Below, piece by piece: positions 18,030 to 27,600 of a stretch of DNA of 64,000 bases. The DNA lies in the NCBI GenBank assembly GCA_033852115.1, contig JAWSVE010000008.1:620001-684000 (forward strand), written 5' to 3'. Both the position numbers and the translations under genes were made by a program. The notes under the pieces are model-generated. The model was given only the letters and a program-made list of their open reading frames with translations. It was not told the origin of the DNA and ran no database searches. Source of the DNA: JAWSVE01 sp033852115. Its GTDB lineage: Bacteria; Pseudomonadota; Gammaproteobacteria; Pseudomonadales; Cellvibrionaceae. Positions within the stretch are counted from its first letter, which is position 1, and every line of letters begins with the position of its first letter.

Positions 18030-18061
18030 AGTGTTATATCTCGTTAGTGCGCTGTTGCGCG

Positions 18062-18643
18062 TTATTTTGTGTGCAACTCTTTCATAGCCTTTTCCCAGTC
18101 TCCACAGAGGATGTCCGGTGCCAAGCGTAAGGCCTTGTCGATGCTCTCATCGATGAGAGTTTGCTCGCTACTGGGTGCTTTTTTGAGTACATAATTCGCA
18201 ACTTGCGCGGCACTGCCCGGATGACCAACGCCGATGCGCAGGCGTCGAAAATTTTTTTCGTTGCCTAGTGCTTTAATAATATCTTTAAGGCCGTTATTGC
18301 CACCGGATCCTCCGCCAACTTTAAGGCGAGGCGTGCCGGGCGGTAAATCGATCTCGTCATGTACGACTAAAATTTCGTCCGGCGAGATTTTGAAAAAATT
18401 CGCCATCGGTGCAACCGCCTGCCCACTTAAATTCATATAAGTGGTCGGGATTAATAGTCGAATGTCTTTTCCCTGCAGCGTAAAGCGCCCGGTTAGGCCG
18501 GAAAACTTGGATTCGGGGGTGAGAGAGACGTGATGTTGGCGGGCTAATTCTTCCACCAAGGTGGCGCCGGCGTTGTGGCGAGTGGCGTGATATTCGGGGC
18601 CTGGGTTACCCAGGCCCACAACAAGTTTAATGCTCAATGGCAT
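18062..18643 (-). CDS. pth: Peptidyl-tRNA hydrolase
   Basis: Cytoplasmic enzyme of 193 residues that cleaves peptidyl-tRNA released by premature drop-off, recycling tRNA. The N-terminal signature VVGLGNPGPEYHATRHNAG includes N13 and the catalytic histidine H23, and the second signature VHDEIDLPPGTPRLKVGGGSGGNNGLKDI contains the catalytic aspartate. Length is typical of bacterial Pth. It lies 18 bases downstream of rplY and upstream of ychF in the conserved operon. Confidence 0.97.
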   Translation of the reverse strand: MPLSIKLVVGLGNPGPEYHATRHNAGATLVEELARQHHVSLTPESKFSGLTGRFTLQGKDIRLLIPTTYMNLSGQAVAPMANFFKISPDEILVVHDEIDLPPGTPRLKVGGGSGGNNGLKDIIKALGNEKNFRRLRIGVGHPGSAAQVANYVLKKAPSSEQTLIDESIDKALRLAPDILCGDWEKAMKELHTK

Positions 18644-18661
18644 TCACCCGTTAATTGGTGG

Positions 18662-19297
18662 TTACTCTTCTGAAGCTTCTTCGCCGTCTTCTGCAGCGTC
18701 GTCGCTTGAGCTACCTTTAGGCTTGTTGATGCTCGCAACAGGAAGATCGTGATCTTCGCCGTGAGACAGTGCAACAGATTCTACACCCTTAGGTAGTTTC
18801 AAATCAGAGATGTGAATGGTTTGACCTACTTCTACTTCAGCCAAGTCAACTTCGATGAACTCAGGCAAGTTTTGTGGCAAACAGGTGATGTCGAGCTCTG
18901 TCATTGAGTGAGATACTACGCCGCCTTGCATCTTCACGCCTTTAGAAGACGCTTCATTGATGAAGTGGAGAGGTACTTTGGTGTGAAGCTTTTGAGATTT
19001 AGAAACACGCAGAAAGTCAGCGTGAAGCACTTGTGGTTTCGCTGGATGACGTTGTAAGTCTTTCAGAATTACGTCTTGCGCTTTGCCATCAACGTTTAAT
19101 GTGATGATGTGCGAATAAAACGCTTCGTTTTCCAGTTGCTTCATTAGATCCTTGTGAAGGATGCTAACGTTTTCTGGTTTCTTTTTGCCGCCATAAATAA
19201 TGGCTGGAACCTGAGCTGCTTCACGACGTAAGCGGCGGCTCGCACCTTTCCCTACGTCTGCTCGGGCGTTGGCATCTAAAGTAAAGTCTTGTGACAT
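18662..19297 (-). CDS. rplY: 50S ribosomal protein bL25 (CTC/long form)
   Basis: Ribosomal protein of 211 residues that binds 5S rRNA at the central protuberance. The N-terminal L25 domain (about 1-95; GKGASRRLRREAAQVPAIIYGG is the typical start) is followed by the C-terminal beta domain of the CTC family (about 100-190; PEFIEVDLAEVEVGQTIHISDL) and an acidic tail DDAAEDGEEASEE. The two-domain long form is common in Pseudomonas and marine gammaproteobacteria, unlike the 94-residue E. coli protein. The position between prs and pth is conserved. Confidence 0.96.
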   Translation of the reverse strand: MSQDFTLDANARADVGKGASRRLRREAAQVPAIIYGGKKKPENVSILHKDLMKQLENEAFYSHIITLNVDGKAQDVILKDLQRHPAKPQVLHADFLRVSKSQKLHTKVPLHFINEASSKGVKMQGGVVSHSMTELDITCLPQNLPEFIEVDLAEVEVGQTIHISDLKLPKGVESVALSHGEDHDLPVASINKPKGSSSDDAAEDGEEASEE

Positions 19298-19432
19298 TGC
19301 CTTTTCCTCGTTGTGGCTGTTCTAAATAACAGCGATACCGTAATAGTCTGCGACCGACTTGTTACGGGGTTAATGACATCACTCGAATGAGTGTGCGTTT
19401 ATCTAAGAGAATGGACGCCAAACCCAATGGGA

Positions 19433-20374
19433 TTAGCCGAACATTGCACTCAAAGATTCTTCATTGCTAATACGTCGCACGCATTCGGCGAGCATTGAGC
19501 TTAATGTTAGTACGCGAAGGCGATCACATTGATCGGCTTTTTTACCCAAAGGAATAGAATCAGTGATAACTAATTCATCCATTTGTGAATTGTTAATGTT
19601 GTCGATGGCTTTGCCTGATAGCACCGGGTGGGTACAGTAGGCGACGACTTTCTTGGCACCATGTTCTTTCAACGCGCCCGCCGCATTACATAGGGTGCCG
19701 GCAGTATCTACGAGATCGTCAACCAACAAGCAAGTACGTCCTTCGACTTCACCAATAATGTTCATCACTTCGGCAACATTCGCCATTGGGCGACGTTTAT
19801 CGATAATGGCTAAATCAATGTCTAGTTGCTTTGCTACCGCACGTGCACGAACCACACCACCGATATCGGGTGATACTACGATGGGGTTGTCAAAATTTTG
19901 TTTTTCGATATCAGCGAGTAATACAGGTGAACCGTATACGTTATCTACCGGTACGTCGAAGAAACCTTGAATCTGCTCGGCGTGTAAATCGACAGTTAGG
20001 AGGCGGTCAACGCCAACGCTAACCATCATATCGGCAACTACTTTGGCGCTAATGGGTACGCGGGCAGAACGTACGCGGCGATCTTGTCGCGCGTAACCAA
20101 AGTAAGGAACCACCGCAGTAATACGACCCGCTGACGCGCGACGCAGCGCATCGACCATGAAGATGAGTTCCATCAAGTTGGTGTTGGTCGGTTCGCAGGT
20201 GGATTGCAGAACAAAAACGTCGCGCCCACGAACATTCTCATTGAGCTCAATGGCGATTTCACCATCGGAAAATTTATCGACAGACACATCGCCGATAGGA
20301 ATGCCGAGCTTCGAAACCACCTTGTGAGCAAGGTCGGGGTTAGCGTTGCCGGTAAAGACCATTAAGTCTGCCAT
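19433..20374 (-). CDS. prs: Ribose-phosphate pyrophosphokinase (PRPP synthase)
   Basis: Class I enzyme making PRPP from ribose-5-phosphate and ATP for nucleotide, NAD, histidine and tryptophan synthesis. At 313 residues it has full family length. The ATP-binding segment with RVRSARVPISAKVVADM, the flexible-loop arginines YARQDRR, the DLHAEQIQGFF metal site, and the PRPP loop VDDLVDTAGTL are all intact, as is the start MVFTGNANPDLAHKV. Located between tRNA-Gln and rplY in the conserved ispE-tRNA-prs-rplY order. Confidence 0.97.
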   Translation of the reverse strand: MADLMVFTGNANPDLAHKVVSKLGIPIGDVSVDKFSDGEIAIELNENVRGRDVFVLQSTCEPTNTNLMELIFMVDALRRASAGRITAVVPYFGYARQDRRVRSARVPISAKVVADMMVSVGVDRLLTVDLHAEQIQGFFDVPVDNVYGSPVLLADIEKQNFDNPIVVSPDIGGVVRARAVAKQLDIDLAIIDKRRPMANVAEVMNIIGEVEGRTCLLVDDLVDTAGTLCNAAGALKEHGAKKVVAYCTHPVLSGKAIDNINNSQMDELVITDSIPLGKKADQCDRLRVLTLSSMLAECVRRISNEESLSAMFG

Positions 20375-20501
20375 GTCGATAACCTTAGCGTGTGTGAGCG
20401 TAGACGTTATGTGCCAGCGCCCGTCAGCGTGGCAGTACTTGTTAAGCTTATATATCAGGAGCCGTGCGGGACTGTTACCTGAGTATTACCTGAAGAGGAT
20501 A

Positions 20502-20576
20502 TGGCTGGGGTGGCAGGACTCGAACCTGCGAATGACGGGATCAAAACCCGTTGCCTTACCACTTGGCGACACCCCA
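20502..20576 (-). tRNA. tRNA-Gln (TTG)
   Basis: Cloverleaf of 75 bases with encoded CCA. Acceptor TGGGGTG pairs with CACCCCA, the anticodon stem ACGGG/CCCGT encloses TTTTGAT with anticodon TTG, and the T arm has GTTCGAGTC. The U1-A72 pair is characteristic of tRNA-Gln. It lies between ispE and prs, a location conserved in many gammaproteobacteria. Confidence 0.96.
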
Positions 20577-20627
20577 ACAATGTGGCTTGTAACGTCTAAA
20601 TTATAGTTGCTTCTATATATAGTCGTT

Positions 20628-21476
20628 CTAAACCAATTTCGCGAGCAGGCTGTGTACTGGGGATTGGTTAACCCCTTGCGCAACAAACCCAGGCCATGGG
20701 CTCTGTGCGAGTACTTGCTCAGCGTTATTTCGGCTCGGAAAAGCCGCAAACACACTAGCACCTGTTCCCGTCATTCGAGCAGAACTACTGTGCTGACTGA
20801 GCCAATCTATGCACTCAGCTACTTCCGGATATAGCCGCGACACTAGGGTTTGGCAGTCGTTCCGGGTGGCCTGCTCGAAGAAGGCCGCTACTGTAATGGC
20901 GGCACTGTCTCTTGTCAATTCTGAGTGAGTAAAAATACTGGCCGTTGAGACATGGCATGGAGGTGAGAGCACCAGATAGTAATTGTCAGGTAAATCAACC
21001 GGAATGAGCTTTTCTCCAACCCCTTCTGCCCAGGCCGAATGACCCAGCACAAAAACAGGGATATCGGCACCGAGTTGTCGACCCAGCTCGGCGAGGTCTT
21101 TCCGTGATACCTGTGTGTTCCATAGATGATTGAGAGCTAGCAGTGTGGTGGCCGCATCGGAGCTGCCGCCACCAATTCCACCGCCCATGGGCAGGCGTTT
21201 GTCCAAGGTGATCTTTGCCCCTAATGGGGTATGGGTATGCCGTTGCAGTAGGCGAGCGGCCTTAACAATTAGATTGTCTTCGTCTTTGACGCCATTGATG
21301 GATGGGGTTAAAGATATTCGGTTATCGCTTTGTGGCGTAAAGCTCAGGGTATCGCCGAAGTCGAGTAGCTGGAAAATCGTTTGTAGTTCGTGATAACCGT
21401 CGTCTCGCTGCCCCAATATGTGCAGAAAAAGGTTTAGCTTGGCGGGTGCGGGCAGTTGAATGGTTTCGATGTTCAT
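20628..21476 (-). CDS. ispE: 4-diphosphocytidyl-2-C-methyl-D-erythritol kinase
   Basis: GHMP-family kinase of 282 residues, step four of the non-mevalonate (MEP) isoprenoid pathway. The N-terminal PAPAKLNLFLHILGQRDDGYH provides the substrate-binding lysine and histidine, and the ATP-binding glycine-rich loop PMGGGIGGGSSDAATTLL is near residue 95. The third GHMP motif ARMTGTGASVFAAF is present. It follows lolB by 50 bases and precedes tRNA-Gln, so all three may be on one transcript. Confidence 0.97.
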   Translation of the reverse strand: MNIETIQLPAPAKLNLFLHILGQRDDGYHELQTIFQLLDFGDTLSFTPQSDNRISLTPSINGVKDEDNLIVKAARLLQRHTHTPLGAKITLDKRLPMGGGIGGGSSDAATTLLALNHLWNTQVSRKDLAELGRQLGADIPVFVLGHSAWAEGVGEKLIPVDLPDNYYLVLSPPCHVSTASIFTHSELTRDSAAITVAAFFEQATRNDCQTLVSRLYPEVAECIDWLSQHSSSARMTGTGASVFAAFPSRNNAEQVLAQSPWPGFVAQGVNQSPVHSLLAKLV

Positions 21477-21526
21477 TATTCGATACGGCTGACTATGGCG
21501 GTGTTGGCTTTTTCTGGGAGCGACGG

Positions 21527-22147
21527 CTATAGCGCCGACCCTATTGTAGGCTCAATGGTCCAGGAGGCGATGGAAAGCGTGAGGCTTAGGTCGTCTCGCG
21601 ATGCCTCTAATTTCCCTGGTAGTCGCCAGCCGTCCACCAAGCGGTAGTCGCTGAAGCTTAGTTGCCAACCGCTTTGCTCGAAGCTGCTGAGATGGCCGCT
21701 ATCCGCGAGGCTGACATTGCGGCTTAGTACATCGGGCGCAGGTAGGCCGCGTACCCAAAAGCGCAGGTGGCTAATTGGGATATCTCGGCCGAGTTGCTCA
21801 TAGACTAACTGTTCTGGTGTTGCCGCTGTCACGGTCTCCTTTCCGCTTTGCTCAAGGCGAACGGCGTCACGATCGCCGTATATATAGGTAGTACCGACAC
21901 CAAGTGTGCCGCTCAAGCGAATTTTAAAATCGGTTGCCGAGAGGTTTTGCCAGGAAACGCGAGCCTTCTCCGATTCAGCGGCGGATCGCATAATTAGCTT
22001 GCCTGAAAAGCGCCAATGTTCAATGTCTGCAAGTTGCTGTTGATAACGTTGCAGGTTTTCTATGGGTGTTAGCGGTTTACTGACGCAGGCGCTAAGTAGC
22101 AATAAAGCGAGGACGACGCTACTTCGTAAAGGGGTGATACTTACCAT
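21527..22147 (-). CDS. lolB: Outer-membrane lipoprotein LolB
   Basis: Lipoprotein receptor that accepts lipoproteins from LolA and inserts them into the outer membrane. At 206 residues it is of normal length. The signal peptide ends in lipobox LSAC, with acylated cysteine C21; V22 rather than Asp at +2 fits outer-membrane localisation. The mature part shows the LolB pattern: HWRFSGKLIMRS, KARVSWQNL, an alternating beta sheet, and YEQLGRDIPISHLRFWVRGLPAP. Six bases separate it from the upstream TPR lipoprotein gene, and it precedes ispE, as in pseudomonads. Confidence 0.95.
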   Translation of the reverse strand: MVSITPLRSSVVLALLLLSACVSKPLTPIENLQRYQQQLADIEHWRFSGKLIMRSAAESEKARVSWQNLSATDFKIRLSGTLGVGTTYIYGDRDAVRLEQSGKETVTAATPEQLVYEQLGRDIPISHLRFWVRGLPAPDVLSRNVSLADSGHLSSFEQSGWQLSFSDYRLVDGWRLPGKLEASRDDLSLTLSIASWTIEPTIGSAL

Positions 22148-22153
22148 TGTTGC

Positions 22154-23923
22154 TTACTCAGCACTTAACTCTTCGCCTTTGCCAGCGCCAAGGCGTTCCA
22201 TCGTGCTGTTGATGTGACGGGAGTTGGGGTTGAGCTGTAAGCCCTGTCGCCATATGTCGACGGCTTGCTCGTGCTCGCCGCTAACCCACAACACCTCGCC
22301 GAGATGGGCTGCAATTTCATCATCAGGAAAAGCTTTAAGTGCTTGCCGTAAGCGCAAAAGCGCCTCTTCATAGTTGCCCATGCGATATTGTACCCAGCCC
22401 ATGCTATCGATGATGGCGGGATCGTTTGGGCTAATATTGAGCGCTTGTTTGATTAATTGATAGGCTTCGTCAATTCGATCTGATTGATCGGCGAGTGAAT
22501 AACCCAGTGCGTTCAGCGCTGACGCATTGTTTGGCTGGTATTTAATGATTGTGCGCAGATCCGTTTCCGACAGGTCGATCATATCTCTTTGTTGATACAC
22601 CATTGCTCGGGTGTAAAGAAGGTCGGTGTCATTTGGGTGAAGGGTTAAGCCCTGATTTAGAATATCTTCGGCTTCGGTGAGGTGTTGATAGCGGGCCAGG
22701 GTTTGAGCTTCGAGCAGATAAAAGCGGGTGGTTTCGTTGGGAAAAGCCGCGCGCATTTTATCCATCAACACGCGTGCCTGTTCCAGCTGGTTGTTGCTGA
22801 TAAGGATGTCAGTAGCACGACCAATAGACGGTAAAAAATCTGCCCCTTGCTGAACACTGAGGTAGTGTTTGACGGCAAGCACCGGGTCTTTATCGGCTTC
22901 AGCGATCTTGCCTAGGTAGTAATGGGCGGAGTCCGTGCGGCTACCCAATTGGATCAGCTGCTCGAACGTGGCTTTCGCTGTGTCGAGATCTCCTTTTTCG
23001 AAGGCAACCAGCCCTAGCGAAAATAGGAGGTCAGGGTCATTGGGGGATTGTTCTACAAGTAGCTCAAATTGCTCTTGAGCTTCGGTGATATCAATACTTG
23101 CCAAAAGCCGAGCATACTGAAGGCGTAAGCGTTGGTTGTCGGGTTGTCGCTGCAATAATGCGATCAGCCTATCGAGTGCTTGCTCGCCTCGTCCGAGTTG
23201 ATAGAGCAGCCTTGCTTCGAGTACTGCTGCTTGCACGTCTTCATCGTCACTTGCCAATGCCTGTTGGATAATAGTGAGCGCTTGCTCTGCTTGATCTTGC
23301 TGCTGTAGCAGCATCGCTTTGCCGACCAGAAGCTTGGAATCGGTGGGGTACTCAAGCAACATGCGGTCGTAGTTTGCTAGTAGTTGATCACGCTGGGTAT
23401 CGGTAATTTGGCCTGCACGAGCCGCGATGCTATCAAAAATGGGCGTACTGCCCAGGCGTTGCAATTGCTCAGAGTACTTAAACGATTCCAAAAGCTGCCC
23501 AGCTTGCGCCAACTCGCTTGCAACGACAAACAACGCTTCCGCATTGTTAGGCTCGATCTCTAGCCATAGTTTGCCTATTTCTAGCGCGTATTCTCTGGCA
23601 TCTAACAGGCGTGCGATGCGGGTGGCTCTGGCGGCGATGCCGGGGTCTCGCGTACGTGCAGCTTCCTGAGCGTAGTTCCCCAGGGCAATATCGTATTGCT
23701 CTCGTGAGCCTGCAATTTCTGCGACTAACAGCGAGTAAAGTGTTTCAATTGGAAAAGGTTTGTAGACAGGTTCGATCTTAACCAGCGTTGGTTCGGCGAC
23801 AGCTTCGGTGCTTCCTGCGGCGTTTTTGTCGGTTACCTCTGGAGGGGTAACTGGGGTGCTACTGCAGCCGGCCAATATGAGTGCGGCGCTTGCTGAAGCG
23901 AGTGTAAGTAGCCTGTTTTTCAT
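22154..23923 (-). CDS. TPR-repeat lipoprotein (PA4667-like)
   Basis: Predicted outer-membrane-associated lipoprotein of 589 residues. The signal peptide ends in LAGC with acylated C20, followed by a short Pro/Thr/Val-rich linker and then about a dozen tetratricopeptide repeats, recognisable by A/G-Y pairs such as LGNYAQEAARTRDPGIAARA, SLGLVAFEKGDLDTAKATF and NALGYSLADQSDRIDEAYQ. It resembles the TPR protein encoded beside lolB in Pseudomonas. It has no catalytic motif; TPR lipoproteins usually scaffold envelope complexes. The divergent neighbour is hemA across 436 bases. Confidence 0.88.
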   Translation of the reverse strand: MKNRLLTLASASAALILAGCSSTPVTPPEVTDKNAAGSTEAVAEPTLVKIEPVYKPFPIETLYSLLVAEIAGSREQYDIALGNYAQEAARTRDPGIAARATRIARLLDAREYALEIGKLWLEIEPNNAEALFVVASELAQAGQLLESFKYSEQLQRLGSTPIFDSIAARAGQITDTQRDQLLANYDRMLLEYPTDSKLLVGKAMLLQQQDQAEQALTIIQQALASDDEDVQAAVLEARLLYQLGRGEQALDRLIALLQRQPDNQRLRLQYARLLASIDITEAQEQFELLVEQSPNDPDLLFSLGLVAFEKGDLDTAKATFEQLIQLGSRTDSAHYYLGKIAEADKDPVLAVKHYLSVQQGADFLPSIGRATDILISNNQLEQARVLMDKMRAAFPNETTRFYLLEAQTLARYQHLTEAEDILNQGLTLHPNDTDLLYTRAMVYQQRDMIDLSETDLRTIIKYQPNNASALNALGYSLADQSDRIDEAYQLIKQALNISPNDPAIIDSMGWVQYRMGNYEEALLRLRQALKAFPDDEIAAHLGEVLWVSGEHEQAVDIWRQGLQLNPNSRHINSTMERLGAGKGEELSAE

Positions 23924-24359
23924 GCGCTGGGTCTATGATTAAGTCGTTATTGTTCGGTCTTGCGAAATTAAGACCATCATTGGGCAAAACTATTCCCGGT
24001 AGCAAAACCTTATGATGAAACGGTTCTGGGTAAGTGTGCCATCAAGTTATGCGGTGAGTACAGTATAGCCCGGTCAAATGGTAGGCCCTGATTCATTAAA
24101 CGTAAGGATTTGTGGTGATGCTGGGTTGCTGATGCGGAATTCTTTAAAGCCAGGGACTATATTGGTACAAAGCCATTATGCCCCGCCAGCTTGAATCGGT
24201 ATAATGTGCCGCCAACGCGGGCGCGATATCAGCTGCCCCAAGCCCTTATATAGAGCCTATACAGTCATGATACCTAGTCGAATAGATATTGATCACCGCG
24301 CAAATGCTGCCAAACTGGCCGCGAATTTTTAGCGCAACGCCGCGACTATTGGTAGCAGC
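23924..24359. other. Divergent intergenic region between TPR lipoprotein gene and hemA
   Basis: This 436-base gap carries no convincing gene. It should hold both divergent promoters. The only clear element is a perfect TATAAT on the plus strand at 24200-24205. I see no riboswitch-like conserved structure. Confidence 0.6.
24200..24205 (+). promoter_or_regulatory. Candidate -10 box of hemA promoter
   Basis: A perfect TATAAT hexamer 155 bases before the hemA start. No good -35 box lies 16-18 bases upstream, so either an activator assists or the match is chance. Confidence 0.35.
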
Positions 24360-25634
24360 ATGGGCATTGTAACTCTGGGTATCAATCACTCCTCGGCTCC
24401 ACTCGAACTGCGAGAGCAGGTCTCCTTTGCGCCCGAAATTATGGAAGAGGCTTTGCAGCATGCTCGTTCACAGCTGCCCGTTTCTGAAGTTGCTATCCTC
24501 TCAACGTGCAATCGAACAGAGATATATGTCGCGGAAGACGCGGATGTAAACCACGTTATTCAGTGGTTAGCGGACTACCACCAATTGTCTGCTGAAGATC
24601 TACGCCGCTGTCATTATGGTTACGATGGCGCTGAGGCGGTTCGTCATATGATGAAGGTGGCTTGCGGCTTGGACTCACTCATTCTAGGTGAACCGCAAAT
24701 TCTTGGGCAGATGAAATCGGCTTACAGTGTGGCGCGTGATGCGGGCACGGTAGGGTCTAGATTGCATAATGCTTTTCAGCAGGTGTTTGCCATCGCCAAA
24801 CGCGTACGGACCGAAACGGCCATTGGTGAAAACCCCGTATCCGTAGCATTTGCGGCTGTATCACTGGCGCAGCAAATTTTTTCTAATTTAAAGGAAGACA
24901 CCGCGTTACTAATTGGCGCGGGTGAAACCATCGAGTTAGTTGCACGTCACCTGCACGATCAAGGTGTTGCAAAAATTATCGTTGCTAACCGCACGCTGGG
25001 TCGAGCTAAACAATTGGCGGAGCAATTCAATGCCGAAGCCATTTTGTTGGCAGATATTCCAGAGCACTTACATCGTGCAGATATTGTTATTTCCTCGACG
25101 GCGAGCCAGCTGCCGCTTCTTGGAAAAGGTGCAGTTGAATCGGCGCTTAAAATGCGAAAGCGCAAGCCAATGTTTATGGTTGATATCGCCGTCCCGAGAG
25201 ATATCGAAGCTGAAGTGGGTGACCTGGCGGATGTGTTCTTGTACACCGTTGATGATCTTCGGCAAGTTATCGATGAAAGTAAACGCTCGAGAGAAGAGGC
25301 TGCCGAAAAAGCGCATTTGATTGTTGACGAAGGCGTTGGCATTTACGAGAGTGAACTGCGGGCGCTGAATTCAGTAGCGACCATTAAAGCCGTACGCCAA
25401 AAGGTACAATCATTGGCGGATAGTGAGTTAGATAAAGCTTTAAAAGCGTTAGAAGGTGGCATGGCTGCCGAACAGGTTGTGCAACAATTGGCACGCGGTT
25501 TAGTTAACAAAGTTTCCCATACACCGACTATCAAACTGCGTGAAGCAGGTGCTACGGGGCGTCAAGATATGATTGGTCTGACACAAGAATTGTTCGACCT
25601 TACTGAGCAAGATTTAGAAGATAGCGAGAAATAA
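24360..25634 (+). CDS. hemA: Glutamyl-tRNA reductase
   Basis: First committed enzyme of C5-pathway tetrapyrrole synthesis: reduces the activated glutamate of Glu-tRNA-Glu with NADPH to glutamate-1-semialdehyde. At 424 residues it is complete. The catalytic cysteine C50 is in AILSTCNRTEIYV, the substrate domain shows LDSLILGEPQILGQMK, the NADPH domain has LIGAGETIELVARHL, and the C-terminal dimerisation helix ends in LFDLTEQD. Its ATG is preceded only by a weak GGTAG ribosome site. The stop overlaps the prfA start by one base, so the two are translationally coupled, as in E. coli. Confidence 0.97.
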   Translation: MGIVTLGINHSSAPLELREQVSFAPEIMEEALQHARSQLPVSEVAILSTCNRTEIYVAEDADVNHVIQWLADYHQLSAEDLRRCHYGYDGAEAVRHMMKVACGLDSLILGEPQILGQMKSAYSVARDAGTVGSRLHNAFQQVFAIAKRVRTETAIGENPVSVAFAAVSLAQQIFSNLKEDTALLIGAGETIELVARHLHDQGVAKIIVANRTLGRAKQLAEQFNAEAILLADIPEHLHRADIVISSTASQLPLLGKGAVESALKMRKRKPMFMVDIAVPRDIEAEVGDLADVFLYTVDDLRQVIDESKRSREEAAEKAHLIVDEGVGIYESELRALNSVATIKAVRQKVQSLADSELDKALKALEGGMAAEQVVQQLARGLVNKVSHTPTIKLREAGATGRQDMIGLTQELFDLTEQDLEDSEK

Positions 25635-26722
25635 TGAAAGCTTCCATTCAGATTAAATTAGAAAACTTGTCAGACCGATATACCGAAGTGGGGGCTTTGT
25701 TAAGTGACCCTGAGGTTATTGGTAATCAAAATAAGTTTCGCGAATTATCCAAAGAATATGCTGAGCTTGAGCCTGTTGTAAAAAGCTTTACTCAATATCA
25801 GAAGGTATTAAGTGATATCGACGATGCAAAGTCCCTGATAGCTGATGGCGACGCTGAAATGCGTGAGATGGCAGAAGAAGAAATCGCCAGCGGTGAAGCG
25901 GAAAAAGAAACGCTTGAACTCGAATTGCAAAAACTACTACTACCTAAAGATCCAAACGACGAGAAAAACGTCTTTTTAGAAATACGGGCAGGCACCGGTG
26001 GCGATGAAGCGGCTATTTTCTCTGGTGATTTGTTTCGTATGTACTCTAAGTATGCAGAATCTAAACGCTGGAAGATCGAAGTGTTAAGCGAAAGCCTTGG
26101 TGAACACGGTGGTTATAAAGAAATTATTACACGGGTTGAAGGTAAAGGCGTTTATTCGCAATTAAAATTCGAATCTGGTGCTCATCGCGTGCAACGCGTT
26201 CCGGAAACGGAATCCCAAGGGAGGGTTCACACCTCGGCGTGTACGGTGGCTGTCATGCCAGAGGCGGATGAAGCGGAAGAAGTGGATATCAATAAAGCAG
26301 ACTTGCGCGTTGACACCTTCCGTGCCAGCGGTGCTGGTGGTCAGCACGTTAACAAAACTGATTCCGCGATCCGTTTAACGCATTTACCAACAGGAATCGT
26401 TGTGGAATGTCAGGACGAACGCTCGCAACATAAAAATCGGGCACGGGCAATGTCTTTGCTTGCCGCAAAACTGCAAACAATGCAGACCGAAAAAGCTGAG
26501 AAAGAGTTGTCGGATGAGCGTCGTAACCTCGTTGGTAGCGGCGACCGCTCCGAGCGCATCCGGACTTATAACTACCCGCAAGGGCGTGTCACGGATCACC
26601 GAATCAATTTAACCTTGTATAAATTGGATGAGGTGATGGAAGGTGATCTCGACGTGGTGGTGCAGCCGCTAATTAATGAATATCAAGCGGATCAATTGGC
26701 CTCTCTTGCGGGCGACAGTTAA
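25634..26722 (+). CDS. prfA: Peptide chain release factor 1
   Basis: Class I release factor for UAA and UAG stop codons, 362 residues. The peptidyl-transferase-directed GGQ motif is at 235-237 in GAGGQHVNKTDSAI; the glutamine is methylated by PrmC, encoded next. The stop-codon-reading PxT motif appears as PET in QRVPETESQGRVHTSA. The N-terminal helical domain precedes it. Order hemA-prfA-prmC is the standard enterobacterial and pseudomonad arrangement. Confidence 0.97.
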   Translation: MKASIQIKLENLSDRYTEVGALLSDPEVIGNQNKFRELSKEYAELEPVVKSFTQYQKVLSDIDDAKSLIADGDAEMREMAEEEIASGEAEKETLELELQKLLLPKDPNDEKNVFLEIRAGTGGDEAAIFSGDLFRMYSKYAESKRWKIEVLSESLGEHGGYKEIITRVEGKGVYSQLKFESGAHRVQRVPETESQGRVHTSACTVAVMPEADEAEEVDINKADLRVDTFRASGAGGQHVNKTDSAIRLTHLPTGIVVECQDERSQHKNRARAMSLLAAKLQTMQTEKAEKELSDERRNLVGSGDRSERIRTYNYPQGRVTDHRINLTLYKLDEVMEGDLDVVVQPLINEYQADQLASLAGDS

Positions 26723-26734
26723 TTAATAGCGACC

Positions 26735-27568
26735 ATGCAAATCGCGACGTGTTTAAAACAAGCTAGCCAAACGCTCAAGCAGTTTGATACAGCACGCATT
26801 GATGCTGAACTTTTACTGAGTAAAGTGCTTGATAAAACACGCACCTATCTCTTTACTTGGCCCGAAAAAGAATTAACCGTAGAGCAGCAAAAGCAGTTTG
26901 CTGCGTTGTTGGCGCGACGGCAGTTGGGTGAGCCTATTGCCTATATTTTAGGTGAGCAAGAATTTTGGTCGCTCAATTTATTGGTGTCCCCCGCAACACT
27001 CATCCCTCGACCTGATACAGAGTTGTTAGTTGAAATAGCGTTGGAATTGCTTGTCGATACTGAGCGCACTATTTTGGATCTAGGCACGGGTACCGGCGCT
27101 ATTGCTTTAGCGCTTGCCTCTGAAAGGCCGAATTGGAAAATTTTAGCTGTAGACAGCGAGTCTCAAGCCGTAGAACTAGCCATAGAGAACTGCCGTCGGT
27201 TAGGTTTTACGAATGTCGAAATTAATCGTAGTGATTGGTACCGCAATATCGAGCCTCATGGATTTGATTTAATTGTGTCTAACCCGCCGTATATTGATGG
27301 CGAAGATGAACACTTATCCCAAGGTGATGTCCGATTCGAACCTGCCAGTGCTTTGATAGCTGAGCGAAACGGTTTGGCGGATATCGATATTATTGTGCGG
27401 GGCGCCTCTGACCACTTAAATGCAGGAGGGTGGTTGCTGTTAGAACATGGTTATCAGCAAGCAGCTGATGTTCAAACCCTACTATTCGATGCTGGATTTA
27501 TTCATGTGGAAACGCGGCGTGATCTTGGCGGTCATGAGAGAGCGACCTTCGCTCAGTTGCCAGCATAA
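26735..27568 (+). CDS. prmC: Release factor glutamine N5-methyltransferase
   Basis: SAM-dependent methyltransferase of 277 residues that methylates the GGQ glutamine of RF1 and RF2. A helical N-terminal release-factor-binding domain (1-75) precedes the Rossmann domain. SAM motif I is ILDLGTGTGAIALALA, and the active-site NPPY is in LIVSNPPYIDGEDEHL. RPDTELLVE is also conserved. It starts 12 bases after prfA and leads into moeB 32 bases later. Confidence 0.97.
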   Translation: MQIATCLKQASQTLKQFDTARIDAELLLSKVLDKTRTYLFTWPEKELTVEQQKQFAALLARRQLGEPIAYILGEQEFWSLNLLVSPATLIPRPDTELLVEIALELLVDTERTILDLGTGTGAIALALASERPNWKILAVDSESQAVELAIENCRRLGFTNVEINRSDWYRNIEPHGFDLIVSNPPYIDGEDEHLSQGDVRFEPASALIAERNGLADIDIIVRGASDHLNAGGWLLLEHGYQQAADVQTLLFDAGFIHVETRRDLGGHERATFAQLPA

Positions 27569-27600
27569 TCTGAATCTAATAAGAGTTGTGTAAATCCACT